Origin: Paenibacillus macerans
GTDB taxonomy: Bacteria > Bacillota > Bacilli > Paenibacillales > Paenibacillaceae
Assembly: GCF_900454495.1 (NCBI RefSeq)
Contig: NZ_UGSI01000002.1
Location: 1,337,001 to 1,401,000 of the forward strand
Direction: 5' to 3'
DNA: 64,000 nucleotides
The notes under the pieces: model-generated
Databases searched by the model: none
What the model saw: the letters and a program-made list of their open reading frames with translations, nothing else
What the model was told of the DNA's origin: nothing
Position numbers and translations under genes: made by a program
In this document: positions 8,101 through 17,183 of the stretch, one piece after another
How positions within the stretch are numbered: position 1 is the first letter of the stretch
Layout: the number at the start of each line of letters is the position of its first letter

Positions 8101-9075
8101 ATGCTCAACCCCAAAAAACTCAATATAGCGTACAAAAGATACAGTAAAAATTTTGTGAATGGGATCAAGTTTGAAGATGTCAAAGAAGATTATGATGAGG
8201 ACAAAAGCGAAGTCGTTGATATAGTAGAATCAAATAATACAAAAAAAGATCACATATTGCTGATCGATTTAGACTCCATAGCTTCCTATTACCTGTCCCA
8301 ATGGAAAAACGACGTATTGATTACCGGCGGGAAGCGGCCGGAAGGTTTAAAGCACATGCAAATGGCCGTTTTCTATCAATGCATGGCGCAGGATCTTTAT
8401 AAAGTCCGGTATCCTAAGATGATGACGGAGTATACGTTTAGAGAAGTTATCGTCGCGTTAATTCATTTCACAATGTTTGGGTGGGAGAAAGAAGAAAGTA
8501 TACTCTTTGATTTTATAGTAAACCGTCTGGGCGGGAACATTCTGGACGCCGATGATCCGAACACACACGTGTGGTTTTTGATGGAGTTGTATTTGCAATA
8601 TAGAAAAAAGACCGTCGCAGGAACCGATCAACACGTACATACCGTTGTGAAGCAAAAGTTGAAGGAGGCCGGACTGCCGTACGATTCGATACCGGATGAC
8701 CTGGAGGTGTATCGGCACGTATTGGATCGATGGTCGACATCCGACCCAACGGAGATCGCGCAATTGATCGGCAGCATGTCATTATTCCATTCGGTGCAGG
8801 CTTCTGAAATAGGGAATTTTCATGAGTTTGGCGATTATCGATATGGATTTTATCCCTACGAAATTTTGTTCCTGATTCATGTGCGGAGAATGCAGGGCTT
8901 GCCGATTCCCGAGCACTTTGAAGATTTTTTAATGAACAACCCGGAAGCCAAAATGGAGATCAGCAACCCTGAACCTTACCCGGAGTGGGACCCGATGCTG
9001 CGTCTGATCGATCATTTCTACCGCAAGAATTACCCCGAGTATATCCCTAACCAACATGGGGAGCTGTTTCGATAA
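8101..9075 (+). CDS. Hypothetical protein, 324 aa
   Basis: An intact, soluble protein without signal peptide, with many acidic and aromatic residues. AAGGAGACTAGTCGA gives the ribosome binding site. Visible traits are a Lys/Asp-rich N-terminal 60 residues, a helical middle section (QMAVFYQCMAQDLYK, VIVALIHFTMFGWEKEES) and a C-terminus ending NQHGELFR. I recognise no named domain. It sits in a row of same-strand small acidic genes, several of which are immunity-like, so an immunity function is possible but not shown. Confidence 0.65.
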   Translation: MLNPKKLNIAYKRYSKNFVNGIKFEDVKEDYDEDKSEVVDIVESNNTKKDHILLIDLDSIASYYLSQWKNDVLITGGKRPEGLKHMQMAVFYQCMAQDLYKVRYPKMMTEYTFREVIVALIHFTMFGWEKEESILFDFIVNRLGGNILDADDPNTHVWFLMELYLQYRKKTVAGTDQHVHTVVKQKLKEAGLPYDSIPDDLEVYRHVLDRWSTSDPTEIAQLIGSMSLFHSVQASEIGNFHEFGDYRYGFYPYEILFLIHVRRMQGLPIPEHFEDFLMNNPEAKMEISNPEPYPEWDPMLRLIDHFYRKNYPEYIPNQHGELFR

Positions 9076-9117
9076 TCATAGTAATCATCCTACATAATCC
9101 ACCAGGAGGACTTCAGA

Positions 9118-9564
9118 ATGTCAGAAAAAGCGCTCATCCCCCTTATTTTCGAGGAAGATCAAGACTTGTTAAATAACCCCGAGATACTGGATAAGTACTC
9201 GGACTTAGTAGATTACGGATTTGCTACGAAGCGATTTCTCTATCTCGATCATCGAGGCGAAGAGAATCAAGAGATTGTGAACTATATTTTGGATTATGAA
9301 TTCGCCCATAACCTTGAATTGGCTTCCGAAGAGGAACTCGAGGAACTGGGGGAGTTTGCGTATGAATATGTGCCGGAAAAGATCAAAGAAGTGAACAAGC
9401 TTATTTCGCCCAAAGGCTACGGCTTATTCTATTATCCAACCGGCGGCGACTTCTGCGCCCTGTTTATATCTAACTTGGAGCATAAATCCAAATTGCTGGA
9501 AGTTGAAATCGTGGACGATGAATGGACGCCTATCCAGGAAAGATATATTCAGTATTTTGAATAA
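9118..9564 (+). CDS. Hypothetical acidic protein, immunity-like, 148 aa
   Basis: The protein is very acidic, with stretches such as ASEEELEELGEFAYEY, and carries a PTGGDFCALFI segment that looks like a beta-strand core. CAGGAGGACTTCAG is a good ribosome binding site. The size, charge and company of degenerate neighbours match immunity proteins of polymorphic toxin systems. No specific Imm family can be assigned with certainty. Confidence 0.6.
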   Translation: MSEKALIPLIFEEDQDLLNNPEILDKYSDLVDYGFATKRFLYLDHRGEENQEIVNYILDYEFAHNLELASEEELEELGEFAYEYVPEKIKEVNKLISPKGYGLFYYPTGGDFCALFISNLEHKSKLLEVEIVDDEWTPIQERYIQYFE

Positions 9565-9606
9565 GTTTTGGACGGCAGAAGGTCTGAATAGATTTTGAGC
9601 TGGCTA

Positions 9607-9753
9607 ATGCTTAATGCGGGCATAGAGGAAGTATTTAAGGATTACAAAGGCTGTCCGAAATTTTTCAGGGAAATGCTGGAGGTCCTTAAATATGGACACT
9701 GTCCTTGCGGTTGGTATGGAAGATGGCCGAAAGGCACGCTTTATGTGTATTAA
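9607..9753 (+). pseudogene. C-terminal remnant of an immunity-like gene
   Basis: A 48-residue frame ends in HCPCGWYGRWPKGTLYVY. A C-terminal PCGWxGxxPxGxxxVY pattern is, from memory, common in small Bacillales proteins found in immunity gene clusters. There is no convincing start or ribosome binding site, and the reading frame before 9607 is closed, so only the 3' part of a gene seems to remain. Confidence 0.4.
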
Positions 9754-9807
9754 TCCGGAAGCGATGGACAACTTCGAAGGCTACTGGTCCACAAAAACCC
9801 TGCACAA

Positions 9808-10305
9808 TTGAGTTTAGCTGAAATGGAGAGCATCCATAACCATATTGCGAAACATATCGGTGCTCCCAAGCTTGTGAACCATGAAGTGACTTCCGAAATT
9901 GTATATATCGATATTTTTTTGGTGCCTGCAATAACGCAAGAAGTTACTACACGTTAATTACTTCAGGGATGAGCGCGTTACCGGCAAATACGGCTGACGA
10001 CGAGGAGGAGTGGAAATATACCGAGCTGCTTATGTACTTACCGTCAACTTGGGATGTATCCCCGGCAGCATTAGTCGATCCCCAAAATTATTGGCCGCTT
10101 GCCTGGCTGAGGAAACTGGGGAGGTTTCCACACGAGAATAAGACATGGTTCGGGCAAGAAGATTCGATTTTTGGTAGCCGCCCCTTTTTACAACGAGGAA
10201 GTTAGCTTTTTACACCGTTATGGGTTCAATGATTTTCTGGACAAGCTGGATCAGGCTGGTTTCAGCGATGTATTGGATTTAGAGCGAGAAAACATGTGCC
10301 GATAG
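9808..10305 (+). pseudogene. Suppressor-of-fused (SUFU) domain protein, frameshifted twice
   Basis: The SUFU-domain sequence is read in three frames. LSLAEMESIHNHI to IDIFLVPA is the first. NNARSYYTLITSGMSALPAN to NKTWFGQEDSIFG is the second, from about 9930. VAAPFYNEEVSFLHRYGFND to NMCR and TAG at 10303-10305 is the third, from about 10175. Signature features are the TSGMS segment, the YTELLMYLP strand and the NYWPLAWL-RFPHE stretch. Bacterial SUFU-domain proteins are predicted immunity proteins against polymorphic toxins. Two independent shifts make the gene non-functional if the sequence is correct. Confidence 0.75.
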
Positions 10306-10317
10306 GAGCGTCAAACC

Positions 10318-10905
10318 ATGGAGCATAAAGCATTTCTATTTAATACAAAAGGTTTTGAGCAGGAGCTTTGCCGTCTCATCATCGCTTGCGGCGAAAAAAA
10401 CGACCCCGAGCCACTACGCGAGTTCATTACGAACCGCATGGGGCGGGTTCGCTCGGTATATACGGGGGAGCTGCTGGATCATGATTGGGAAGATGAATTA
10501 GAGGTCGGAAATGTGCAGGAACTCGCCGACTTTTCGATGACTTGTTTTTACGACCCGGAAGAGGACCACGGACTTGCGTATGCCTGGGACGATTTACTGG
10601 AGAACTTAAAAGAACTTCCTGCAAGCTTCGACCATGAGTACGTTCTGCTTGGCCGCCCGGTTGGGGCGGGAACGTTTCAACTGGATCCGGGAGGCATGGG
10701 CATGGGATTTGTTCAGGCGGATGATGTTCCATCATTACTCAAGGGCCTGATTGAATGCAGAAGCACTTTTGCGGAAAAAGGGATGTCTTCGGATGGAGCT
10801 TTGAATAAGTCCGGCTTTTCCGAGTTGATTGAAGCTTACGACGAGTTAATTCTTTTGTATAAAAAAGCGGCGGAGCACCATTTCGGACTGCTGTTTACTT
10901 TTTGA
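10318..10905 (+). CDS. Hypothetical protein, 195 aa, immunity-like
   Basis: The gene starts 12 bp after the SUFU remnant. It encodes an acidic soluble protein with NVQELADFSMTCFYDPEEDHGL, a glycine-rich LDPGGMGMGFVQADD turn at about 120-135 and a helical C-terminus. No signal peptide is present. No named family is recognised. The location in the immunity-like row on the same strand suggests related use. It ends 22 bp from the convergent murB-like gene. Confidence 0.6.
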   Translation: MEHKAFLFNTKGFEQELCRLIIACGEKNDPEPLREFITNRMGRVRSVYTGELLDHDWEDELEVGNVQELADFSMTCFYDPEEDHGLAYAWDDLLENLKELPASFDHEYVLLGRPVGAGTFQLDPGGMGMGFVQADDVPSLLKGLIECRSTFAEKGMSSDGALNKSGFSELIEAYDELILLYKKAAEHHFGLLFTF

Positions 10906-10926
10906 AAAGTTTACCTGCGTGCGTGA

Positions 10927-11931
10927 CTATACAATCACCACTTCCGGCTCGGGGACAAAACCGTAGTGTTTATAAATTTCCTCCTGCACCAGTTTTATCA
11001 GGTCCAATACATCCTGTGCCTTCGCGCCTCCGCGGTTTTGAATGACGTTGCCGTGGGTAGGGGAGATGATCGCTTTGCCGCGTTCCGTGCCTTTGAGGCC
11101 CAGGCTCTCCACAAGTTTGCCGATCGGCTGTCCGATGGCGTAATTGTTTTTGAAGACCGAACCGCAGGATGGAAAAGAAAAGTGATGTTTTCCCGTCCGA
11201 TCCGCGATGATTCCTTTTAACGCGGCTGAAGCCGCAGCGGAAGAGTTCGGTCTTTGTTCAAATTGCCGGATAAAATAAGCCGAGAATTCCGCCAGGCTTG
11301 AAATGCTCAGCGACGGTGCGGCCAATTGCTTGCGGCAAACGGCGATAGTGGCGGGGGCGACCGGGCGGGAGGTCATTAAATCGGCGCCGACAATCACCCA
11401 GGGATGACGCTGAAAAATCGATTTTTTGTAGGCAAACTCGCAGTCTTGCCCCGCAATCGCCTGAATTCCCCGGCCAATCGCCGTCAGGTCGATGTAGTAC
11501 ACCGTATCCAGGACATCGCAGATCTGGCGGTCAAAATACTTGGCATTCATGTAGATTCCGCCTCCCAGCGTGCCGGGCAGCAAAAAAGTAAACTCGAAAT
11601 CCGGAAGCCCCCCATATAGTCCAAGCAGCGCCAGCAGCGACATCGGCGTACCGGCGGAAACATACAGCCGTTCTCCTTTTATATGGAAATCCACCTGCTC
11701 CCGCAGGGAAATAAATAACATTTCTTTGCTTGGCTGGTCCGGAAAGAGCAGATTGGAGCCCATGCCGAACAAAAACGGCAACAAACCGCTGGCCGAAGCT
11801 TGCTCTAAAGCGGTCAGCACTTCTTCGGCCGTCTTCGGAGCGGCCAACCAGCGGGCGTCACCGCCGATATCATAAGTCGAGAAGGAAGCCAAATTTATAT
11901 TTGAAACAAACAGTTCCGATTTCATTTGCAC
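10927..11931 (-). CDS. murB: Divergent UDP-N-acetylenolpyruvoylglucosamine reductase (MurB-like)
   Basis: MurB reduces UDP-GlcNAc-enolpyruvate to UDP-MurNAc with FAD and NADPH. The N-terminal FAD domain has STYDIGGDARWLAAP and GMGSNLLF. PSCGSVFKN supplies the proton-donor Ser region, and GGAKAQDVLDLIKLVQEEI is the usual C-terminus. It departs from typical MurB: the YRxS motif is YKKS and the GAYGGE turn after PGTLGGGIYMNA is replaced. It stands alone, away from any mur operon. It may be a second, specialised MurB. GTG at 11931 lies 10 nt after AAGGAG; ATG at 11925 is an alternative. Confidence 0.78.
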   Translation of the reverse strand: MQMKSELFVSNINLASFSTYDIGGDARWLAAPKTAEEVLTALEQASASGLLPFLFGMGSNLLFPDQPSKEMLFISLREQVDFHIKGERLYVSAGTPMSLLALLGLYGGLPDFEFTFLLPGTLGGGIYMNAKYFDRQICDVLDTVYYIDLTAIGRGIQAIAGQDCEFAYKKSIFQRHPWVIVGADLMTSRPVAPATIAVCRKQLAAPSLSISSLAEFSAYFIRQFEQRPNSSAAASAALKGIIADRTGKHHFSFPSCGSVFKNNYAIGQPIGKLVESLGLKGTERGKAIISPTHGNVIQNRGGAKAQDVLDLIKLVQEEIYKHYGFVPEPEVVIV

Positions 11932-12025
11932 TTGAAGATTTCTCCTTTGGGTCAACAATAAAGAATCGCATACCATTATATTACGACCCGCCCCAGGATT
12001 GAAGCTTTTAACGAGAAATTTTCCG

Positions 12026-12670
12026 CTACCTAAGCCGTCTTATGGCTGCTCTAATGAAACAAGTCGCTGCAAGGAGGAGAGCGGCCGCTCCGAAAAGCGC
12101 GTATTTTTCGCCGAAGCTGCCTTGGGACATGGAGAACAGATACAGTTTACCGGCATATTTGTCGCCCGCCGTGTTCAAAGCGTAAAAAATAAGCGGAATC
12201 ATGTAGCCAATCACGGGAACATAGCTGATTCCATAAGCGAACAGACCAAGCGCCCCGAGAAACAGCGCGCCGCAGAACGTGCCGGCAACATAGCGGACCA
12301 AAGGAAACTCGCTGCCGCTTAAAGCCATGGCGCAAGCGAAGCCGGCGATAATCCCCAGCATGAGCAGGACGGCGGTTGACAGCCGGACGAGTAAAATGCC
12401 GGTTTGCGAGACAGGCTTCGTCTCCGTCAGATCCCGGATGTCCTTGTCTTGTTCCGGTGCAAAAATCGGGACAAGCAGTACGATGCCGATCAACGCGATG
12501 AATCGCTCCAGCCGGATCGCGGCCGCCGCCGCGTCCAGATACGAAATGCCGAACAGGGCAGGCGCGAGCGCCGGAACGAGCAGGGCGAGCAGCAGATGGG
12601 GCAGCACGTTACGCTTCAGATTGGACCTTGCGATGAACGAATAGGTTTGCCAGGCCGAAGTTTTTTCCAT
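12026..12670 (-). CDS. ABC-2 type membrane protein, second permease subunit
   Basis: The 214 aa product has about six hydrophobic segments, for example HLLLALLVPALAPALFGI, IALIGIVLLVPIF and VRLSTAVLLMLGIIAGFACAM. EQDKDIRDLTETKPVS is a cytoplasmic loop. ATG 12670 follows GGGGAAG; it overlaps the end of the first permease by 62 bp. Last gene of the RR-kinase-ATPase-permease-permease unit. The substrate is unknown; such modules often export or sense antimicrobial peptides. Confidence 0.75.
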   Translation of the reverse strand: MEKTSAWQTYSFIARSNLKRNVLPHLLLALLVPALAPALFGISYLDAAAAAIRLERFIALIGIVLLVPIFAPEQDKDIRDLTETKPVSQTGILLVRLSTAVLLMLGIIAGFACAMALSGSEFPLVRYVAGTFCGALFLGALGLFAYGISYVPVIGYMIPLIFYALNTAGDKYAGKLYLFSMSQGSFGEKYALFGAAALLLAATCFIRAAIRRLR

Positions 12671-13757
12671 GCAGCTTCCCCTTTCTTTTGAGCTCGTAGA
12701 TTCGGCTTGCTGCCGCAACCAGCGCAAGCGCCAACAGCGTATAGCCGATCCGGTTGACCAGCAAGACGCCGATATTCGCCAAGAAAACCTCCGTATTGCC
12801 GATCGTATTATGGCGCAGCATCAGGTCGGCCCCGTATCCGCCTTCCATATGCGTTAGACCGCTGTTGAGCGCGATTATCCACCACAGCGCTTGTGCGGCG
12901 ATCGCGACGGGCGAGTCCGTCAGTTCGGTCAGCAAAACGCCGACGGCGGCCGCCGCCATCAAGGTCGGCAGCAGCCAGCCGAGGCTGTATTTGATGAAGG
13001 CGAGCCGATCGATGGCGTATCCGGCGTAATCGCCCGCCGTCAGCACCGTGGCGTATCCGGCAAGGGCGAGCACAGGCAGGAACATCACCGCCACCATAGC
13101 CGCATAACGGACGAACACGACCGCCAGGGACGAAGCCCGTCTCGAATAGACGAGTTCCCGCATACGGGCCCGGCGGTCCTGCATGCCCAGCGCAACCGCC
13201 ACGAAAACGGGGAAAAACGCCAGCACGATGCCGAGATAATCGCAGAACAGCCGCGCGAGCGCTCCGGTTATCCGGTCTTTTTCCAAGATGACGTTGAACT
13301 CGGCCAGCGCATCTTCATATGTTTTGCTCGTTTGGCCGAACTGGATTAAGTCCGATGCGGCGTATTTAGAGCCGCCGCCGATAAGCTTGTCCGCCTGTTT
13401 CATCAGCTCTTTAAACCGCTCGTAGGTCGGCTGGCCGTCCGTCAATTGCGATACAATCGCCTTCATTTCCGCTTGCTTGGCGTCCCCGAGTTTTACGTTC
13501 TTGTAAAAACGGAAAGGAGGAGGATACGCAATATACGCGTTCGCCGCGAATTCCCCGGCCAAGCAAGCGGCCGCGCCGTTCATGATCAGCCCCGGGTCGT
13601 CGACGTATTTCATGCCGTAGCTTTCGCGCCCCGGCTGGGGCGGCTCGATTTTGGCCAGCTCCGTGCCAAGCTGCGTATATCCAAACAAGAGCAGTACCGC
13701 GACATAGATCCAGAACGTCCAAGTTTTCAGCGTCTTTTTACATTCCTTCCTGAACAT
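12609..13757 (-). CDS. ABC-2 type permease subunit
   Basis: I take ATG 13757, preceded by GGGAGGGA, giving 382 aa starting MFRKECKKTLKTWTFWIYV. An N-terminal membrane anchor is followed by a large extracytoplasmic region (about 35-190) and then five or six membrane segments from FFPVFVAVALG onward, with QDRRARMRELVYSRRAS as a cytoplasmic loop. This layout is typical of ABC-2 export permeases. The gene overlaps the ATPase gene by 20 bp and the second permease gene, so translation is coupled. Confidence 0.8.
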   Translation of the reverse strand: MFRKECKKTLKTWTFWIYVAVLLLFGYTQLGTELAKIEPPQPGRESYGMKYVDDPGLIMNGAAACLAGEFAANAYIAYPPPFRFYKNVKLGDAKQAEMKAIVSQLTDGQPTYERFKELMKQADKLIGGGSKYAASDLIQFGQTSKTYEDALAEFNVILEKDRITGALARLFCDYLGIVLAFFPVFVAVALGMQDRRARMRELVYSRRASSLAVVFVRYAAMVAVMFLPVLALAGYATVLTAGDYAGYAIDRLAFIKYSLGWLLPTLMAAAAVGVLLTELTDSPVAIAAQALWWIIALNSGLTHMEGGYGADLMLRHNTIGNTEVFLANIGVLLVNRIGYTLLALALVAAASRIYELKRKGKLHGKNFGLANLFVHRKVQSEA

Positions 13758-14655
13758 AAGCCGTCCCTCCCTGATCGGTTTGGGCCCCGTGGTCGCGCAT
13801 GAGCAGCATGTAGCCGTCCTCCAGGTCCGGCTCGCACGCCACCGCGTTCGCGGTCGGCTTCCGGTCGGCCAACAGCCGGACGCTGGCCTGTCCATCGAAC
13901 ATAGACATGCCCGTGACGACGAACGTTTCCCTAAGCCGCTCCAGTTCCGGGCGTGGTACTACCGCATTGTACACTTGGCCCGCCGCGCTGCCTGCGAGCG
14001 CCTTCACCGTTCCCCGGTACAGCAGCTGGCCGGCTTCCAGCACGGCGATCTCCTCGCAGGCCGCTTCGATGTCGCCGATGATATGCGTCGACAGCAAAAC
14101 GATCCGCTCCCCGGCCAGTTCGCTCAGCAGATTGCGGAAGCGGATGCGCTCTTCCGGATCGAGCCCGGCCGTCGGCTCGTCGACGATCAGCACCTTCGGC
14201 TCGTGCAAAATCGCCTGGGCGATGCCCAGCCGTCTTTTCATGCCGCCGGACAGCGCCTTTACTTTCGTATGGCGGATGTTAATCAAATTCACCCGCTCCA
14301 GCAGCAGCGGGATTCTCTTTTTGCGGGTTTCGCGGGTTAGCCCCGATAAAACGCCGAGATAATCCATTGCCTCGTACACGCTCATATTCCCGTACATGGA
14401 AAAATCCTGCGGCAAATAGCCGATAATGCGGCGGATTTCCTTGGCGTTTTCAAGCGGGATGCCGCATACCGTCACGTCTCCGGTCTTTTTGCGGAGCAGC
14501 GTAGCCAGCGTCTTCATCAGCGTTGTTTTGCCTGCGCCGTTGCGGCCGAGCAGACCGAACATGCCTTGTCCGATCGTCAGGCTTATATTTTGCAGCGCCT
14601 GTTTTTGGCCGTAATCCTTGTTCAAGTTGTGAATTTCGATGTTCATGTTTCCCAC
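13738..14655 (-). CDS. ABC transporter ATP-binding protein
   Basis: The 305 aa protein has Walker A GLLGRNGAGKTTLM at residues about 33-46, Q-loop GYLPQDFSMYG, signature LSGGMKRRLGIAQAI, Walker B VLIVDEPTAGLD and the H-loop STHII. A C-terminal extension of about 90 residues is common in drug or lantibiotic exporters of this group. The start is GTG 14655, 8-9 nt after GGAG. It lies just downstream of the sensor kinase, so the two-component system probably controls it and its two permeases. Confidence 0.92.
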   Translation of the reverse strand: MGNMNIEIHNLNKDYGQKQALQNISLTIGQGMFGLLGRNGAGKTTLMKTLATLLRKKTGDVTVCGIPLENAKEIRRIIGYLPQDFSMYGNMSVYEAMDYLGVLSGLTRETRKKRIPLLLERVNLINIRHTKVKALSGGMKRRLGIAQAILHEPKVLIVDEPTAGLDPEERIRFRNLLSELAGERIVLLSTHIIGDIEAACEEIAVLEAGQLLYRGTVKALAGSAAGQVYNAVVPRPELERLRETFVVTGMSMFDGQASVRLLADRKPTANAVACEPDLEDGYMLLMRDHGAQTDQGGTAYVQEGM

Positions 14656-14715
14656 AAAAAAACTCTCCTTCCATTAGCTTCAAGGAGAGTATATAGAATA
14701 CGATTCAACTTTTTA

Positions 14716-15920
14716 TCAACTTTCGGTTGTGCAAAGGAACTTGGCCGTTACCCTAGCGCCACCTTGCCCTCTGTTGCACCAGCTAAGCCAGCCTCCGTGT
14801 CGTTCGCACAGCGTTTTGCAAATATAGAGGCCAAGGCCGAAATGGGCGCGGCCGGGCTCCACCGCCCCTTCCCTGAAATACGGCCTGGCCGCTTCCCGCA
14901 GCGCCTCCGCGTAAAGCCGTGCCCGTCGTCGGCCACTTCGGCGATGAGATGGGGATCTTCCAGGCACAGCCCGATTTCCACCCTTTCATGGGCAAAACGG
15001 AGGGCATTGGACAGCAAATTTTCCACCACCCGGAGAACGACCTGGGCATCTGCGCAGACAGACTCCGCGCTTATCCGGTTCACGATGCTGATCTCCACGG
15101 CCGACTGGGCCTTCAGCGCCTCGGCCGCGGAAGCGATCTGCCCGGTCAGATCGGAGACGCGGATCTTCTCCGCTCTAATCTCCACATCCTCCAATTTGTT
15201 CGTTTCGCTCATCGTATGGACGTAGCTTTCCAGCCTTAGCGTATGCCTTGAGATGGAGGATAACGTGGCAAGAAGCTTCTCCTGCCCGACTTTTCCTTCG
15301 GGAACGTACTGACAAAGGAAATCCGCATAACCCCGCAGCACGGTGAGGGGCGTCCGCAAATCATGGGCAAAGGCGGCGTTCAGGCGCTTGCGCTCCTCCA
15401 TCATCCGCCACAGGCTGCGATTGTTCTCCTCCAGCGCCTGACGCATCGTTTCCAGCGAAGCGCACAGCCTGCCCATTTCGTCTTTTGAGTCGTAACGCAG
15501 GGAGAAATCCAGATCGGACTCCGCTATTTTGTGCGCTGACCGGTTGATTAGCGCGATCGGCTTTTTCAGTTTGTTGCGGTAAAACAAAAACGCGGCCAAA
15601 AGAATGCCGCCCCCGAAATATACGGGGATGGTTGCGATTTGGGCAATGTGAACGACCACTAGTTTGGCCTGATCTTGCAGGGTATATTCTTCGACCAGAT
15701 CGGGGACGCCGATGGACATCGGTACTTCTCTGCCGGCATCGTCTCTGAACACGGTGTATTCGGTTTTATCGTAGCGGCGGGTAATGTCACCCTCCGTTTT
15801 AGACAGGAGTCCCAATGTTACAGCAGTCAAGAACGTAGCCAGCAGCATAAAAAAAATCGTATAGATGACCAGCACTGTCCGGATCGAAAGGTTATTCCAG
15901 AAACGTTTTACCCGATCCAT
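14716..15920 (-). pseudogene. Sensor histidine kinase with a frameshift in the ATPase domain
   Basis: ATG 15920 overlaps the end of the response regulator by 13 bp. The order is TM1 (about 12-35), a short outer loop, TM2 (about 82-105), a HAMP domain, the H-box FAHDLRTPLTVLRGYADFL, the N-box VVENLLSNALRFA and the G1 box DDGHGF. At about 14915 the frame breaks: the original frame runs on to a stop at 14748. The rest of the domain (AEALREAARPYF, GLGLYICKTLCERHGG) continues in another frame to 14716. One lost base explains it. It may be a true inactivating mutation or a sequence error. Without the G2 box the kinase could not bind ATP properly. Confidence 0.82.
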
Positions 15921-16591
15921 TTGTATCCGACCCCCCATACGGTTTCGATGCAGTTGGGACATTCGGCCGAAGCCAGCTTGGCGCGGATTCTGCGGATATG
16001 CTCGGCGACCACGGCGTTGTCTCCCTCGCTGTCGAAGCCCCACAGGCGCTCGTAGATCCGCTCTTTATCGAACACCTGACCGGCATTTTGGGACAAAAAG
16101 GCGATGATCTCGAATTCTTTTTTCGCCAGCGGAACCGGTTCATTGCGGTAAAAAACGGCTCGTTCGCCATAGTCGATCACGAGATCGCCTGCGAATTTCG
16201 CCTTGGAACGGGAGTGGCTCCGCTCCTCCCGCCGCAGATGCGCAGCGACTCTGGCGCCAAGCTCCTCGATGGAGAACGGTTTAACGATGTAATCGTCTCC
16301 ACCCGTGCGAAATCCGATGATCTTATCGGCATCCTCCGCCTTCGCCGTTAAAAACAGAATCGGACAAGCGGCGAACCGGCGGATTTTCGCGCATACCGCA
16401 AGTCCGTCCATCTCCGGCATGTTGATGTCCAGCAGCACCAGGTCTGGGGATTTTTCCATTTGCTGTAGCGCCTCGTAACCGTTGCCCGCGGTCAGTACGG
16501 AATAACCGCCCAATTCAAAATAATCCTTCAGCAGCGCGACGATATCCGCTTCATCGTCAACGATTAGCAGTGTCTGGCTCATCTTGTTCAC
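15908..16591 (-). CDS. OmpR/PhoB-family response regulator
   Basis: The receiver domain (residues about 7-118) has acidic pair DDE, the phosphoacceptor Asp in LVLLDINMPEMDG, the Thr in LFLTAKAE and Lys in YIVKPF. A winged-helix DNA-binding domain follows at about 130-225 and ends VWGVGYKWIG. GTG 16591 or ATG 16582, which sits 6 nt after GAGGTG, can be the start. It is first in an operon with the kinase and the ABC transporter and probably activates the operon in response to an envelope stress. Confidence 0.9.
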   Translation of the reverse strand: MNKMSQTLLIVDDEADIVALLKDYFELGGYSVLTAGNGYEALQQMEKSPDLVLLDINMPEMDGLAVCAKIRRFAACPILFLTAKAEDADKIIGFRTGGDDYIVKPFSIEELGARVAAHLRREERSHSRSKAKFAGDLVIDYGERAVFYRNEPVPLAKKEFEIIAFLSQNAGQVFDKERIYERLWGFDSEGDNAVVAEHIRRIRAKLASAECPNCIETVWGVGYKWIG

Positions 16592-16744
16592 CTCGCACCT
16601 TTAAGCATACCATCAAGCATATCATCGAACGATCAACTTTTTATCTATAAAGTAGTTGAATTATTGATTATGTGATAGGACGGACGTGTGTGAGGGGAGC
16701 AGACGGCCAGCGTTTTTGTGGAGGTCCTGGGAATAGCGGTAAAA

Positions 16745-16945
16745 AAGGTCCTTATTTTCGCCCCAAAAGGGAGTACAGCAAAAATAGAGGAATTTTTTTC
16801 CTCTATTTTAGAAAGATGGGGGCAAACAGGCGCTTTTTTCTAGCTTAGCCCCCGAATAACGGAAAAAAATTCCGCTATTTTGCGCAGGAGGGGAGAAATC
16901 TCAAAATAACGACAAAAATTACCTCTATTTCCGGCAGTCTAAACC
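16745..16945. repeat. Intergenic repeat family A, copy 2 (multi-module)
   Basis: Several modules of about 28 bp appear in both orientations: AATAGAGGAATTTTTTTCC with CTCTATTTTAG, AATAACGGAAAAAAATTCC with GCTATTTTGC, and AATAACGACAAAAATTACC with TCTATTTCC. Similar modules recur at 24.1, 44.1 and 53.1 kb, always between genes. The inverted pairs can form hairpins. No coding potential is seen, and the remaining 16592-17183 shows only scattered -10-like TATAAT hexamers (for example 17055). Confidence 0.65.
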
Positions 16946-17183
16946 CAGAGGACTGGTTTACGCATCGGAGGACCGCCTGAGCGAATTCTCACCGTATAAT
17001 TTTGCAAATAGCCTGGGGACAATAATTGCGCTGTTTTATACAAAACGCCTTGCGTATAATGATCTGCAAAGAGAGAGACTTTTGATAGTTCCAGTAAACA
17101 ACCTCCATAAGTGCGAGGGAACTACCTCTTAGGAAAGCGGGTGGTGAGGCATACTTGACGAGCGCAGTTCTTCGATCCTTGCC

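Noticed and set aside
12327..13802. Long plus-strand open frames opposite the ABC transporter genes
   Set aside because: They are antisense to clearly conserved ABC proteins, have basic low-complexity translations and lack ribosome binding sites; they are frame shadows of high-GC coding DNA.
17055..17060. TATAAT hexamer upstream of the PRD regulator as a promoter
   Set aside because: No adequate -35 element at 16-18 bp and no extended -10; such hexamers occur by chance in this AT-rich interval, so it was not listed as a promoter.
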